From the NCBI GenBank assembly GCA_014058105.1, contig JACGCM010000428.1:496001-560000 (forward strand): a stretch of DNA of 64,000 bases. Direction: 5' to 3'. Below are positions 42,547 to 55,686 of the stretch, piece by piece (within the stretch, counting starts at the first letter, position 1; each line of letters starts with the position of its first letter). The position numbers and the translations under genes were made by a program. Under the pieces are notes generated by a model, which saw only the letters and a list, made by a program, of their open reading frames with translations, had not been told where the DNA came from and did no database searches. Source of the stretch: Kingdonia uniflora (taxonomy: Eukaryota > Streptophyta > Magnoliopsida > Ranunculales > Circaeasteraceae).

Positions 42547-43866
42547 TCATAGACCGTCATTAGTCTAATCAAAATACTTCTTAACAAATTAATATAATAA
42601 AGGGCAAGTATGGTATCAATCAATGGAAAGGTATATTTTTCTAGGGTAAACTAAAATCTAAGGGAAATGGGGTTTTGTATTCTTAAAAATCTACGTTAAC
42701 TAGGTGTTGAAATTTTGAATATTAAGGTTAACTAGACCAGAAAATTCTACTCTATATTAGCCTATTATGGTTTAGTTTAATTAGTTTTTGGTCTACTTCT
42801 CAAATTCTATCTTTTGAATTGAATTCTAGGGGCTTAGAATTCTTTTATGATCTCTCCGTGAAGAATAAATTCGAGAGTCCAACCCGTTAATGTCTAAACT
42901 CAAATCTTAGGTTGCTAACTTAGGGCTTATTTCTCCTTTTTCCAAAATAAGATGAATCCCTAGGTTTAGAGGTCATTAAGTAGTCTGATAAATCAGTTTC
43001 TTTTTCAGGACATTAATTCCTTACCAGGTTAGAATTGTTCTCCTCCCCCCTAACTTGCTTAGTTTAGGAGCATTGAAGAATAACCCTAAAGAGTGATCAA
43101 AGACCTCTATGTCAGACCTATCACCTGTAAGAAAATTCTAACATAAACCTATAAAGCTTACTCCTCTGATCTAGTCTGAGAGGATTGGCTCTATAACATC
43201 TTAATAATTAAAACATAGAAAAACAAGATTAAACTTTCATTAAATCTTAAAATTAAGTTTAGAGATACAAATTTAATTCCCAAGCTCTCCAAAACCCTGC
43301 AAAATTGAAAAGTAAATTTAGAGATAAAGAAAACAAAATATTAAATAAATAAACCTTAATTCTGAAATATCTTAACTACCATCAGTCCTCTCTAGCAGTA
43401 AAAGTTCAGCATTCGATGAAGATTTCCGCTTATTAGATCATCTCGGGATATTTGTAAAAATTTACGATCATATATGCCAGGTGGCCGACGATCGCCGGTG
43501 TAATTCCCTTTGCTGGCGACGATCACCGGTGGATGGCAGCCAGAATCCTCCCCCTTCTAGGGTTCTTCTCCTCTTGCCTGGTCGATTATGATTTTAGTTC
43601 CAACCTCTTGATCACTTGTGCCAGTGATGATTTTGGTTTTCATACTAGCCCAATCTAATTAAAACTGATCTAATGAAATGCTAGAAAACCTCAGTATGGT
43701 TTTCTTGTGATATTAGCTCTGGTTTGTCCCTTTTTCCAAATTGACTCTAGTAAAGTAAAGAACCTAAAAATAGGCTAACTAGGCAATAATTAGACATAAA
43801 GGGTTTCAGGACGGCCAAAAATACCTTAAAATTGAGCTTAAATTTTATACAAAAATATGTTTATCA
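42547..43866 (-). repeat. 3' LTR of Ath-C, truncated at its end
   Basis: Minus strand starts TGATAAACATATTTTTG at 43866, preceded by the purine-rich AAGTTTAAGGGTATT, so it is a 3' LTR. Compared with the Ath-A LTR it lacks roughly the last 150 bp and joins Ath-B RT at 42546. It carries the paired motif (GATCGCCGGTG, GATCACCGGTGG) at 43480-43540. Confidence 0.75.
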
Positions 43867-45500
43867 AATACCCTTAAACTTGCCATTTTGCTCGTCCTGA
43901 GTAAAATAAAACAAGCATGGAAATTAAAGTCACTTTGGTAGGTCTCGCGATTGCATTTAGCGTATTTAATAGGCCGTTAATTCCCCAGGCGTACCTGGTA
44001 GACGAGTTTTATCTAGTGAGAATTTTTAGTATTTTTACCCACAAAAATGTACAACTCAGGATTTTCAGTATTTCAAACTAATTAATTTTTTGTCTCAACA
44101 ACTCTTATTAACCCAAGATATATCGTACATAGTTCCCTTAAAAGAGCTTAGTTTATTTACCAACTTAAGAGGGTTTAACGAAATAATTAGGAAAAATTGA
44201 GATAAAATAAAACTATACTACAATAGCAGCCAATAAGACTACCCTAGAAAGGGCAATATTTTTGAGTGTGTGTGGCCACAGTTCAAGTATCGTCTATTAA
44301 AAGATTATTATTCAGCCACTTAACTTCCTACTTATAGAGTTATTAGCTGGAGAGTATTTTACTTTCTTCATTCACATGCCTGCATCTATTAGCTGGATTA
44401 GTAACACTTAATATTTTTTTTATCACTTTTTACAATGATTCCCCTGTATCTAATTGGTAGACAGTCCATACCAGTTAGTTATAGGTGCCAAGATTTAGAG
44501 TCCATTCATGACCAAGACTTCAGGTTCACACATTATTTATTACTTTATACTTTGATAGCTTCCCTCCATTAAATTCATTTTTTTCTTTTCTTTTTTTGTA
44601 TCACATTGTGTTATTTGTTAATCAACTATTTCAGGTAGTGAGTTCGTTACTCTCTATTAAGATTAATTAAGTGATGTTTAATAACTTCCTTGGATAAATA
44701 CTACTACTGGTCTGAAGTAGTGCGGTTTCCTTCAAAAAATTCTTAACTCTATTTCTTAAGAATATCGTTAATATTCATTATAGTATCATAAGTTTAAAAA
44801 TAAAATTAATTTTGGCATATTATTCCATAATCCCGTTACGTAGTTAAAACTCTAAGGGTTCTTCTTATTCTTCTAACTACTTAATCTAAAGGGTTATTTG
44901 GAGTTATTTGTAATCATAGAGTAATTATATCTACTTTTCCAGTATAATTGAGTATACAAATTTTCTACAAGAACTTGAAAATGGTTTCCCACCACCAAAC
45001 TTTCTTTTAAACATTGTCCTCAATGTTAAACAGATATATGAAATGTAAAGTAAAAATGAGGAGGTGAAAGTAAACATTATCAATCTGTGACAAGTCACCA
45101 ATAAGATGCCATGAACGGAAAACTGAACTAAAAATTTGTTTAACTAAAAAACATAGATATTTATTTTTTTTATTTTTTTTATGTGTACTAGATAGGTATG
45201 ACACTATTAATGCTAAAATAAAATAACTGAAATAAAGATTTACTCATATATAAATGTAAAGTGCATGACAACTGGGGTACCCATGCTAACTGGCTCATAA
45301 ATAGCAATCACCTCTTGTACCTCCTCATCAAAATCCTCAATCTACAATTGGGTCTTCCATACCCTCTGCCTCGCTGTCATTCTGATGGACATTTATATTC
45401 TAAACATGTAACAGACCATCATGCTTGTGCTCTGGAATCTGACAAGGTGTTGCCGAATAACCTCCTCTATGAACCATTGATATGCTTTGCATATACCCGC
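43867..45500 (-). other. Ath-C 3' untranslated region
   Basis: About 1.6 kb of AT-rich sequence between the extra ORF and the LTR. 43867-45130 aligns with 54615-55686 plus 60455-60630 (Ath-F), and the part near the LTR also with 51640-52400 (Ath-D). The minus strand next to the LTR reads GACGAGCAAAATGGCAAGTTTAAGGG, the Athila-type polypurine region. Confidence 0.6.
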
Positions 45501-47705
45501 CAACTCAATTAAGATGTCGAAAGGTACCAAAAAATCTTATCAGCAGCTCAAAGTACTAATGGGTCGATATATCGAATAATAAAAGTCATAAAAGCCGGTA
45601 GGTGATAAATAACTTGGCTCCCTTCTACCATAGCTAAATGAATATTTGAACCACACTGATGAATGTTACCTTCAATATCATCTACAAGATTATAACTGAG
45701 AATATCCTGATGTAGAACGCGCAAAAACTCAAATCCCAGGATTCCAATCTTGGTCGGTCGACCTAAAGCCTGAACATTACCATAAAACAAATAGAGGATG
45801 GACAATTGATTGGTAAAGAAACTCAAGATTGGGCGTCAAACCTCATCCTATGCTGTCATCTTACATAATATAATCTCTCACAAATAGTCCTCATAACTCA
45901 TAGCTTGCCTGTAATAGACAAAATCAGGAACTGGTGCTACTCTAGCGACTGCTCGTAAGAGAACTTTATCAAATATAATATATGCCCGACCACCCAGGTT
46001 AAGAGTTATTACTAGAGATTGGTTTGAAAAAGTGATGCTCTGATAGAAACGGTTATCAATCTCTCCACAAAGAAACTAGTCTCAGTATAAAACATTGAAC
46101 ATGCAATCTACTATTGAAAAAGATAAAATAGCAAAATATTAGTAGTGAGGAAGGGTAAAAATTCTGAATTTTTGCCTAACAGTATCCTAAATGCATGGAA
46201 TCATAACTCAAAACCCGTATATTAGAAAAAACATATTCGAGTACAATTTAGAAAGGTCTTGAAAAACTCTTGAATGAGAATTTATGAAATTTTCCTAAAC
46301 CGTTGTCTTATAACCTCAATAAATTGTAAGCAAACTGATGTGCAGTTAATTAAAACATTAATAATTCCCCCAATTTTGATTAGAATGAAATGAACTAAAT
46401 TTATGATGAAAGAGGATTTAATTATCTATAAAATTGTAAATTGGAAAAGTTAAATGTCAAAACTATCAGCTTTAGGGTTTATTGGTGTCAGAGAGGGAAA
46501 AAGAATTTTACCTATATTTTTTGACTTAAGAGTAACCCGATTTGAATGTACCACATTGATAGATAGGAATTGAGAATATATTCATCGAAATGAAAAGTTA
46601 TATGACATGCCATGAAATTGATCTTAGAAAAGAGAAAAATAAGTTCGAGGGGTTTTAATCCTCTCTTTGTGAGCTTGTGGAGTAGCGTTTCCAAGATAGA
46701 GGAACTTGAGAAGGTCTCGCCTCATTGTTTCATGGATATACTTTGAAGAAGCATTTCCACGCAAGAGGCGACATCGAAGGTGTCCTTTTGGCCCTTCTCA
46801 ATGGCCTTCACCATCTTACAGCTCATTTTGGGAATCTTTCTAAAAATGGCACATCGGGCCATGATCCCCATAGCGTAATGAGTAGTGGAGTCTTGGATGT
46901 GAGTGAGACCATCTTTTGTAGTGATGGTGGGGATTGGAGTACGCTCGCGTTCACCACGTATGGGGCAGGCCGGCTCACTAGAGCCCAACTTTCATGCTCA
47001 CGCACATGGCTCTTAAATACACTTTCCCAAATGTACTCGTACATTCTTTTTCTTGATGTTCCTCGATGTCGCTTGAGTAACGGCGGGAAGATCAATGGTA
47101 GCGATGAATTTGGTGGTGAGAATGGGGAATATCATGTGATCATTCTTTCAAGCACTTGCCATGGGTATCGCCTTGATGATCGACTCCATAACGGTTCAAG
47201 GGATACTATAGGATGAATCCCCCCTTGAAAGCAAAATAGGAAGTGGATGAAAGCATGGTATGCATCGGTTTGGTGGAGATGATGTTGGTGGAGTACCATT
47301 TGCACACCGCAAATTGATTGCGGTATAAAGAGCTCGCCTTGATTCCAATTTTTTTAAAGGTCTCCACTATATCGTATGTCCAAGGATGCCAGATTGCTAC
47401 GACATGTGGAGTGTTCTTCGTTGTTAAAACTTGGGAGTTTCGCCACAATGGTTGTAAAGTCAGAGGGATTTTGAAGAGAAACGAAGTAGTGATGGTCTCC
47501 CGATGTGAGCGCAACCGTGTAATTCTCTAAGTTAGGATTTGTAAGGCTTTTGTAGAAGCATCGCACGAGCTCCAGACCATGCTTGTCCTCCTCCTCATAG
47601 TAGAGCGGTCTTCAATGACAACAAATGACTTTGGAGTGATAAAACGGTGCATTTTCCACTATCATTCTCTCATTGAGCTCTTCTACCATAAATTCTTTAC
47701 CCATT
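45501..47705 (-). pseudogene. Ath-C extra ORF between integrase and 3' LTR (degenerate)
   Basis: Minus strand, several frames: LVRCFYKSLTNPNLENYTVAL and NPSDFTTIVAKLPSFN at 47560-47400; HPWTYDIVETFKKIGIKASSLYRNQFAVCKWY; KRMYEYIWESVFKSHVREHESWAL at about 46980-47040; DVASCVEMLLQSISMKQ; and to the left FGRPTKIG-like GRPTKIGILGFEFLR. It lies where Athila elements carry an additional sense ORF. The LVRCFYKSL start recalls the plant 'transposon protein' N-terminus (Transposase_32-like) but I am unsure. Broken by many stops. Confidence 0.4.
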
Positions 47706-47740
47706 TTAACCTTGAAAAAAGATGATAGAGAGTAAGGAAG

Positions 47741-47930
47741 TTGGAAAAGAGAGGTGGAGTTCCAGCTCTATCAAGGATCGTTGATCATTAGCAGTATACC
47801 TCGGGCTGGCAGTGATCACTGGTTGATTGACACTGTAAATGCTTTGGCTATATATTGACAGGGTGCTTGAGTGAGAGAAGATGGAATTATGGTAAAATTG
47901 GTGTGTACCCCCCCCCCCCCCCCCCACCTT
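47741..47930. repeat. GATCATTAG/GATCACTGG motif pair and poly-C tract
   Basis: 47785-47825 holds a pair similar to the Athila LTR motif (GATCATTAGCAG, GATCACTGGTTG). A run of 18 C follows at 47908-47925. The meaning is unclear; it might be the edge of another LTR. Confidence 0.4.
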
Positions 47931-48639
47931 GTATTTATAGAGAAAACTGAATGAATTTTAAATTTTAAATAGGGGAGTGGCATTTATGTAAATAGAGAAA
48001 CATTAGGTTGAGTAGTGGAAAACCAACTCTTAATCCCATTTCCACATGTGAACCAAATCACATGGGTTTGTTCCTATGATTCATCCCATGATTTAAGTGG
48101 GAAATTGTAATGCTTGGCTTTTTAATTCAAATTAGAAGTAGAGGGGTATACTTGACATTTACCTATGTTCTGATCTTCTAAAAGTTTTATAAGTCCACCC
48201 ATGCTTTAAATTATGTATGCCATGGTGTTGGACCATTGTGTATGCCCTTAATGATGTCCTGATCTTCTAAAAAAATAAGCCCTGATACCTAATCATCTAA
48301 CTGCTAGGCACAAAAAATCTTAGGGATCATAAAGGCAATCCACTACAATTGGGTTGTCTCTCAATAAATGTTAAGTTTAATATCTTTAGCCAAATGTGAC
48401 TATCCCCAAGCTTAGAATTTGGCCATATTGGGATTTCTGTTCTTAGGGTTTGCTCAAAGAGATTGGGTTAAAGGGTTGCTAAGATATTACACCATGTGCG
48501 CCCCAAGAAAATAATCAAGGCTGTATGACCATGTCTTTAGGGTGCTTGTGGATGTTCTCTCTCACGATCTATTATTCCTAAGCCAGTTCCTGTTATCCCT
48601 CACACATGTTCCCAGTTGACATTATAATTTCATAGTACA
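47931..48639. other. Unassigned, probably decayed integrase C-terminus of Ath-C
   Basis: No motif could be read with confidence on either strand. Confidence 0.25.
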
Positions 48640-48960
48640 CAGAGGCCTGTTAGTAAAGTATGACAGTATAAGGCAAACCATATTATTGGAATAACTGGGT
48701 CAAGAACTTTATTATATTATTGGCATGCTGCAAAGTGCATGCAACTACCAGAGACCATTTGGATTCAGAGTCCACAGCAATTAGATCGAGCGTGTTTCCA
48801 GGTGATAAGGGAAAGGGTTCAATAAATCTTATGTTTTATACTTCCAAACAATTTACAGGTATAGGGTCCAATGGAGTCATTCGTATTGCTGTGCTTATTC
48901 CTAAAGTGTGGCACGCTGGAGAGCTTAAATAGTACAAGTGGGCATTCATGAATTGGAACT
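48640..48960 (-). pseudogene. Athila-like integrase core fragment (Ath-C)
   Basis: Minus strand: NCLEV, a stop, NIRFIEPFPLSPGNTLDLIAVDSESKW, VVACTLQHANNIIKFLTQLF and YGLPYTVI. This fits the start of the integrase core (VWGIDFxGPF...ILVAVDYVSKWVEA...FLKxxIFxRxGxP), though the first catalytic Asp is replaced (IRFIEPF). Pol of Ath-C to the right is not readable. Confidence 0.5.
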
Positions 48961-49834
48961 TTTAGTTCAATAAATTCCTGCTACTCCTGTCTTTCATTGA
49001 TAAGTAGGTTCAGATCACGTTGGGGATCGAAGTCAGTTCTATGATTTAAGAATGGGGGGGTTTTGGTTGTTTGCTGGGGATGGCAGGAGGTTGTTTTGAG
49101 AAGAGGGAAATATTTTAGAGGAGAACTATGCCTTCGAGAATTTGTGTCCCCGACTTAAGCCTTCTTTATCTAGATCTACCATTGAGGTTACCTTCCCAAG
49201 CACTCCTTGAGCATCCTTTTAAGGGTTACTACTCATTATTCTCCAAAGTCGGGACCCCTTATTCAGGATAAAGTCCGGGCCATCCTCTTTAGAGGTAGGG
49301 TTTCTCCAATAGTAGTCGGTCTAGAAAAAATGAGACAACTTAGTCCTAAGCTTATTCGACTCTAGAACCCTGTTGTTTCTATGTGGGTGATGCCAGATTC
49401 CTGCCACTTTTAAGGCTTTAGACCCTTCTTACAACCCACATGGGTCCTCAGATGTGATCATGTTATGGACCAATACTACTACCAGATTGCTGACTAAGCT
49501 GGGGCATGGCTAGTCTATAGCGAGAGAGTACCACCTGTCTTAGACTCTACCTTTGAAGAGGTTGATGCTCAACTAGCCTTCCTAGAGCACCCTCTTTGAG
49601 ATTCGTACCCCTATCCCGAAACATCCATATTTGGAGTTTGTTTCATTCCGTGTCTAGTTTAGATGTCAGCACAATCTCGTGGTTACTCAATGTCAGAGAT
49701 TGCACATGGAGCGACTACAACTGGACTAGCACTGAACAGGTAAGTGGGTTTCTAACTCTTTGGTCTATAATATCAAGTCCTATGTATTTTACAGAGTATG
49801 AAAAAGTAATAAGAATGTCTCCTTAAAGAAAATA
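48961..49834. other. Unassigned stretch
   Basis: About 870 bp with no coding signal I can support. Moderately GC-richer than its surroundings; contains TTCTCCAAAGTCGGGACCCC-like plain sequence without repeats. Confidence 0.25.
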
Positions 49835-50080
49835 GAAGTTCTATTTGAATAACCTTTAATATTGTTTGAATATGTTGCAACATATAGAATTGTATTCGAA
49901 TAAAATTACTTGTGTTCGAATGAATTTTAACAGATGTATTTCTATTCAAATAGATTGATTGTTATTCGAATAAATTTCAACTGATACATTTCTATTCGAA
50001 TAGATTGATTGTTGTTCGAATAACTTTCAACAAATAGATTCATGTTCGAAAAGATTAAATTTATTCGAACAGGGCCCGCA
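49835..50080. repeat. Cluster of TTCGAA-type palindromic repeats
   Basis: About ten hits to (A/G)TTCGAA(T/A) or its one-base variants in 245 bp, in loose units of 28-40 bp such as TATTCGAATAGATTGATTGT and GTTCGAATAACTTTCAACA. Confidence 0.7.
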
Positions 50081-50545
50081 TTTTCTGTATTCCTACTTAA
50101 GACATACTTACCTTTTCTCAAATTCACCTCTTCCAAAACCTATTTTTTAGAGTTTAATATTTTAGAGAGAGGAGAGATTTAGCGATCGATTCAACGCGAA
50201 GTAAACCTCAAATTAAATCAATCGGAGATGTTTAGAAAACCTAATAATTGATTAGTAAAGTTTGAGTGATTCAAACTTTGAAGTTTTGCTGCATTATCCA
50301 AGGCGAGCCGTTGCGAGAATGGAAGAGTGTTGCGAGAACGAGAAATCGGTTGATGGGAGCTTGATTAGAAGAGAGGTAACCACAAGATGTGTTTATTGAG
50401 TCTGTAAGTAGTCAAACTCTTGTAATTTGATTTCAATAGTGGATTGTTTAGCTGTCGGGTGATTCGACAGCGACCTGTGGGTTTTTTTCCTAAGAAAGGT
50501 TTCCTACAGGGTTAAAATTTGCTTGGCCTTGTCTTTAATCTCCCA
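50081..50545 (+). repeat. Possible copia-type LTR 3' part
   Basis: Contains GTGATTCGACAGCGACCTGTGGGTTTTTTTCC and AGGTTTCCTACAGGGTTAAAA. This is the kind of 'GTGGTTTTTCCTC...TTTCCACGTTAAAA' stretch near the end of many plant Ty1/copia LTRs. No primer-binding site or pol follows; the borders cannot be fixed. Weak call. Confidence 0.3.
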
Positions 50546-51635
50546 TTGCTTGTTTGACATTAGATAATCGTATCGACTTGATTAAGATTAAGCATTGACC
50601 ATTTATTCAAAGGAATTAGAACCTATCGATTTATACCTAAAACGATCAGAATTGGCTAGCCTCAGGCGACTAAGTTATTTCAATCCCTTGTTAGTCCTTC
50701 GGAGGATACAAGGAATAGGGATAAGTCTTACATAAGAGCACCAATCCTCCTAGGCCCTCGATTAGACCTTTGAGGGGGAAGGATTTTTTGGTCCCATGAG
50801 CATGCTCTTTTAAAGGCGTACTCCTAAGCCTCTAAGGGGTTAAGGAGGGACACTTGGAATAGAGGTTAGCCCCTTGAGCTTTAACCCTCCTAGACCCTCT
50901 ATTGGAGCATTAATGGGGAGACACCAATGTGTCCCAATAACTAAACTCAGTAAATGGCTGCTTTGGTAGGTTAGCTTCCTCCCTAGTCATAGCTAAGGAG
51001 TTTAGCTGGTCATACCCAGATTTGTGCCCAAGTAAGTCTAAAACTAACCACTTAACTCTCAAACAAATAGTTTTCTCTTAAATTTTATTCCTTTGAGTAA
51101 AGGTGATTACAATTTTGGGGAGATTTCTTTTATAGCTGAAAAAACTAGTGCCATTTTATTACAAAAGCAGTGTGGTACTAAATAAAACTGAGTTTTTCTT
51201 CTTTTTCTTCTACTTATGACGTAGAAGGAATAAAGGGTATCACTGTCTTTTAGTTAAAACATGGAGACAAAGCCACCTAGACGACCCACGAACGCTGGTC
51301 TTCCAAGGTCTGGGACCTACAGTTGCATATCTATGGGGGCTCTAACTGAAGATCTTTAGGTGGGCTTCTTTCGGGCCCCATTTAGGTATAAATGTTGACT
51401 CAGATCTGGTCCTGGCATCCTATAACATGCATATTAAATTTTGTACACCTTTTGGAGACTTGAGAACTGTTTGACTTGTTTTTGATCTTGCCGTTTTGTA
51501 CCATATTCCCTTGGAAGGGTCTAGAATCCTAAATATAGAGAACATAGTCATTAGTCACTCTTATTAGTAAACCCAAGATGACCAAAATGACTTGTTTTTG
51601 GTGCTTTAAAATATAAGATATCAGCACTTATCGCA
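50546..51635 (-). repeat. Probable LTR of Ath-D and unassigned flank
   Basis: On the minus strand, 51635 follows AAAATGGTAAGTTTTGGGG, an Athila-type polypurine region, and starts CGATAAGTGCTGATATC. The first few hundred bases resemble the Athila LTR start loosely. The other end is not found; 50546-51250 shows nothing recognisable. Confidence 0.4.
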
Positions 51636-52889
51636 CCCCAAAACTTACCATTTTGCTCGTCTATGAGTAAAATAAAATGAAATGAAATGAAATTACATTA
51701 AGTAATTTTTACAGCACTCGTAGCTGTATTTAGCATATGCAATAAGTCGTTAAACCCCTAGGTTCCCCTAGTAGATGAGTTTTAGTCACGTGAGGGTTTC
51801 AACTTAATATACCCAAAAATTAGGATGCGACCTAGCAATCATAATTGGTCAGCATTTTTACAATAATTATGTTTATAGTGGTAATATATGTATTAGTGCT
51901 AACTCTGTAAAGTATTAAATAAACTATTCATGATAATCTTAGTACATAATCGAGTTGCCATGACAAATTTAGTGAAATTTCCAAATCAGTAGATCTATGT
52001 ATTCTCAGTCAAAATACTGCAGAGCTTTTTGTTTCAAATTGGTTATAATTTTGATTACAAGTGTTGGAAATTAACTTTGACTTGCAGCCTTATATTAAAT
52101 TTCACCTGAATAGTCATTGATATTTCTTTAGCTTTTTTTTCAGGTGTAAAATAAGCACGAGTAGATTTATATGATGAGAAGGCTCATATTTACTAGAAGC
52201 AGCAGACGTTTTCTAGATAGATCTCATGAACATAAATTTGTTTGTCATTGAAGGTGTCAAGTAAATATTGTCATAGACTTTCTATCTTTTTACCTCTACG
52301 AAACTGGCCATACTAGACTTTGGATCAATAAGGTTTTTTAAAGGTTGTATACTGGCTATGGACAAGTAATGCAAAGAAAAATTGTGTTTTGCTGACATTT
52401 TGAGAATAACTTAAGATCTTCTCTTCTTGCTCCCTTGTTTACCATTTTCTTCCATTTTTCATGATTTTCTATGTGACATAGCTCGATCATGTTCTTTATT
52501 TTTGGATTCATCTTTACTTGATAACCCTTATTTGATACACTTTTTTCTTTCTTTTTTATATTTTTATAAGGGGTTTGTTTAGCTTACAAATTTCTTTTTG
52601 TTCCCTTTTTCTCAAATCTCTTTCCTATCTCATTGCTTATAACCACTACTGCAACTATCTACTTCCTTAAGCATTCTTAGAATGGGGTAAAGCTAGTTGT
52701 CTGACAAGCAATGACTTATTTATGCTTAATGGGGTCATAAATGAAAAATAAAATTAAGCTAGTTGTTCCCTGACTCCCATATTTTTGGGCTTTTTTCTTC
52801 ATGCCTAAATTACTTATAATCCCTTGTTGGTATATTGTTTATGTTATCTCAAGTACTTTCTGAATAAATCAATCTTTGTTACAAACCAC
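51636..52889 (-). other. Ath-D 3' untranslated region
   Basis: Similar in its first part to 43867-44700 and 54615-55400 (for example CATTTAGCATATGCAATAAGTCGTT against GTATTTAGCGTATGTAAT). No coding content. Confidence 0.5.
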
Positions 52890-53740
52890 TCTCCGTTTTT
52901 ATGCTTCAAAGGTAAATTTCTCTAATGAAAGCGATAGAAAGGGATAAAAGGTTGTTGAAGCCCAGCATAGGCTAAAATTTGACCCCTTTATTTAATAATT
53001 TGTTTATAAAATATAAAAAAATAAGAACAACAAGAAAATTAGATAATCGTATTTATTCTCCTAAGATAACCTAGCATTAGTAATTGATTATTATTCTAGC
53101 ACTAGTACTTTATTATTATTATTAATAGTAATAGTAGTAGTGTGTCATCTTATAAATTTTCTAATATTTAGAAAATTAGTTAGTAGTAGTACCCTATTAT
53201 TAGAATAAAATTTGGATAACTTGCTTTGAACGGGGTATTTATTTGATGAATACCAAAACCCTAGCCGAGTACTCTAGCCCTATCCGACAAACCAATCCCT
53301 TGTGCGTCATCTTGCCTGCTCACCCCGAGGGAACCCTACAATTTGAGTTTAAAATTGACTTAATTAAAGCACTCCCATAATTTTGTGGCCTTAATAGTGA
53401 AGACCCTTATCTTCATATTAGAGAATTCATAGAACTATGCGCCACATTTTACTATTATGATTGTTCAGTTGATTCGGCTTACTTACTCATATTTCATTTT
53501 TTATTCAAAGAAAAAGCAAAGTTGTGGCTGTGATTACTGCCCTCTTCCGATATCATAACCTGGGAGATGCTACAAAAGGCCTTTTTAAGGAAAAAATTCC
53601 TCTCCATAAGGCAATCCTCTTGAGTAGTGAAATCCAAATGTTTACCCCAAAAAAGGAAAAATATTTTTATGATAGTTGGGAGCAATATAAAAACCAATTG
53701 CTTAAGTATCCCCATCATGGACTCGGCATCAATTCCTTTT
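52890..53740 (+). pseudogene. Ath-E leader and gag fragment
   Basis: Plus strand. 52890-53000 is the reverse complement of the Ath-A leader near 39150-39200. Gag starts around 53250 (MNTKTLAEYSSP): FEFKIDLIKALP, EDPYLHIREFIELCATFYYYD, KEKAKLWL, LLPSSDIITWEMLQKAFL and RKKFLSIRQSS. After a shift, KEKYFYDSWEQYKNQLLKYPHHGL follows. Athila gag core with the expected PHH. It ends near 53740 where the Ath-F LTR starts on the other strand. Confidence 0.75.
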
Positions 53741-54614
53741 TTAGGGCGTCAATCCCTCACCATGTTAGAATTTTTTTCCTCCTCTCCCAACTCGTCAAAT
53801 TCAAGGGAGTTGAAGAACAGCCCTAAAGAGTGAACATAGACCTCTAAGTCAAACTTATCACTGCAAGAAAATCCTAACCTCCACCTTTAGAGAGCTTCCT
53901 CCTCAGATCGTCTGAAGGGATTGTCCCTGTAACATCTTAATAATAATAAATAATTATAGATCAAGATCTAACTTTCATTAAATCATAAAGCTAAGTTTAG
54001 AGATACAAACTCAATTCTCAAGCTCTCCAAAACCCTACAAAAAGGAAAAGTAGGTTTGGAGAGATAAAAAAAATATTAAATAAAGAAACCATAATTCTAA
54101 AATATCTTAACTACCCTTAGTCTTCATTAGTAGTGAAATTTAAGTATTCAGTGAAGATCTCCTCTTATTAGATCATCTCGGGATATGTGTAAAAATTCAA
54201 GATCATAGAAGTCAAATGGTCGATAATTACCGGTGAGGTTCCCTTGCCCGATGGTAATCGTCGGTGGATGGCAGCCAACATCCTCCCACTTCTAGGGTTC
54301 CTCTTTGCTTGACTGGTAGATTATGATTTTAGTTTCAAGCTCTTAATCCCTTGTCTCAGTGATAATTTTGGTTTTCAAAGATTCCAACTAGCCCAATTTG
54401 ATTGAAACTAATCTGATAAAATGCTAGAGAACCTCAGTGCGGTTTTGTAGTCGCTTAAGCTCTATTTTGACCCTTTTATCTTCTCAAAATTGACTCTAGT
54501 AGAGTAGAAAACCTGAAAATGAGGTAACTAGACAGTAATTAGCCATCAATGGTTTCAAGATGGCTAAAAATTCCTTTAAAATGGGTTAAAATTTTGTATA
54601 AAAATGTACTTACC
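53741..54614 (-). repeat. 3' LTR of Ath-F, truncated
   Basis: Minus strand starts TGGTAAGTACATTTTTATAC at 54614 after a purine-rich tract and aligns with the Ath-C LTR to about 53745. It lacks the LTR end and joins the Ath-E gag. Paired motif (GATAATTACCGGTG, GGTAATCGTCGGTGG) at 54225-54270. Confidence 0.7.
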
Positions 54615-55686
54615 AAATACCTTTAAACTTATCATTTTCTTCATCCCAAGTAAAATAAAATGAACTTAGAAATTAAAGCCACCTTTGAAAGTCTCACAAT
54701 TGTATTTAGCGTATGTAATATGCCGTTAAATCCCCAGGCGTCCCTAGTAGATGAGTTTTGTCTCTTGAGAGCTTTTAGTATTTTAACCCACATAAATGTA
54801 CAACTTAGTATTTCTAGTATTTTAAACTAATTATTTTATTATCTCAACAACTCTTGTTAACCCAAGATATATCGTACATAGTTCCTTGAAAAGAGCTTAG
54901 TTTATTTATCAACTAAAGTTGGTTTACTTAAATAATTAGGTAAAACTGGGAGAAAAATAAATTATACTACAATGACTACCAATAAGACTACCTAAAAAAA
55001 GGCTATATTTCTGAGTGTGTGCTGTCACAATTCTAGTAACGTCTGTTAGAAGATTATTATTCAACCGCTTGACTTCCCCCTTATAGAGTTGTTAGTATGA
55101 GAGTATTTTACTTTTACCATTCACATGCCTGCTTTTATTAGCTAGATTAGTAACACTTATACTTTTTTATCACTTTTTATAATAATTCCCATGTATCTAA
55201 ATTTTCGACAGTCTATACATGATGGTTCTGATGCAAGGATTTGTAGTCCCTTAATGACATAAACTTCAAGTTCACAAAATTATTTATTACTTTATACTTT
55301 TATAGCTATTCTTCATTAAATTCTTTTTTTTTCCTTTTGTATCACACTGTATTATTTGCTAATCAACTATTTCAGGTAGTGAGTTTGTTACCCGCTCTTG
55401 ATTTATTAAGTATCGTTTTATCACTTCCTTGGAAAAATACTATTCCTAATGTAAAGTACGGTTTCTTTCAAAAAATTCTTAACTCTATTTTTTATGAATA
55501 TCATTAATATCCATTATAGTATCATAAGTTTAAAAAATATATATTTTGACATATTATTCTACAATCCGTTTAAGTAATCAAAACTCTAAGGATTCTTCTT
55601 ATTCTTCTCACTATTTAATCAAAAGGCTTATTTAGAGTAATTTGTAATCATAGACTAAAATATTAAAATGGTTTCCCACCCCTAAA
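54615..55686 (-). other. Ath-F 3' untranslated region, left part
   Basis: Aligns with 43867-45000 of Ath-C. Interrupted by Solo LTR-2; continues at 60460-60630. Confidence 0.65.

Noticed and set aside
46725..47216. 163-codon plus-strand frame
   Set aside because: It mirrors the minus-strand extra ORF of Ath-C, and its residues show no family pattern; taken as a shadow.
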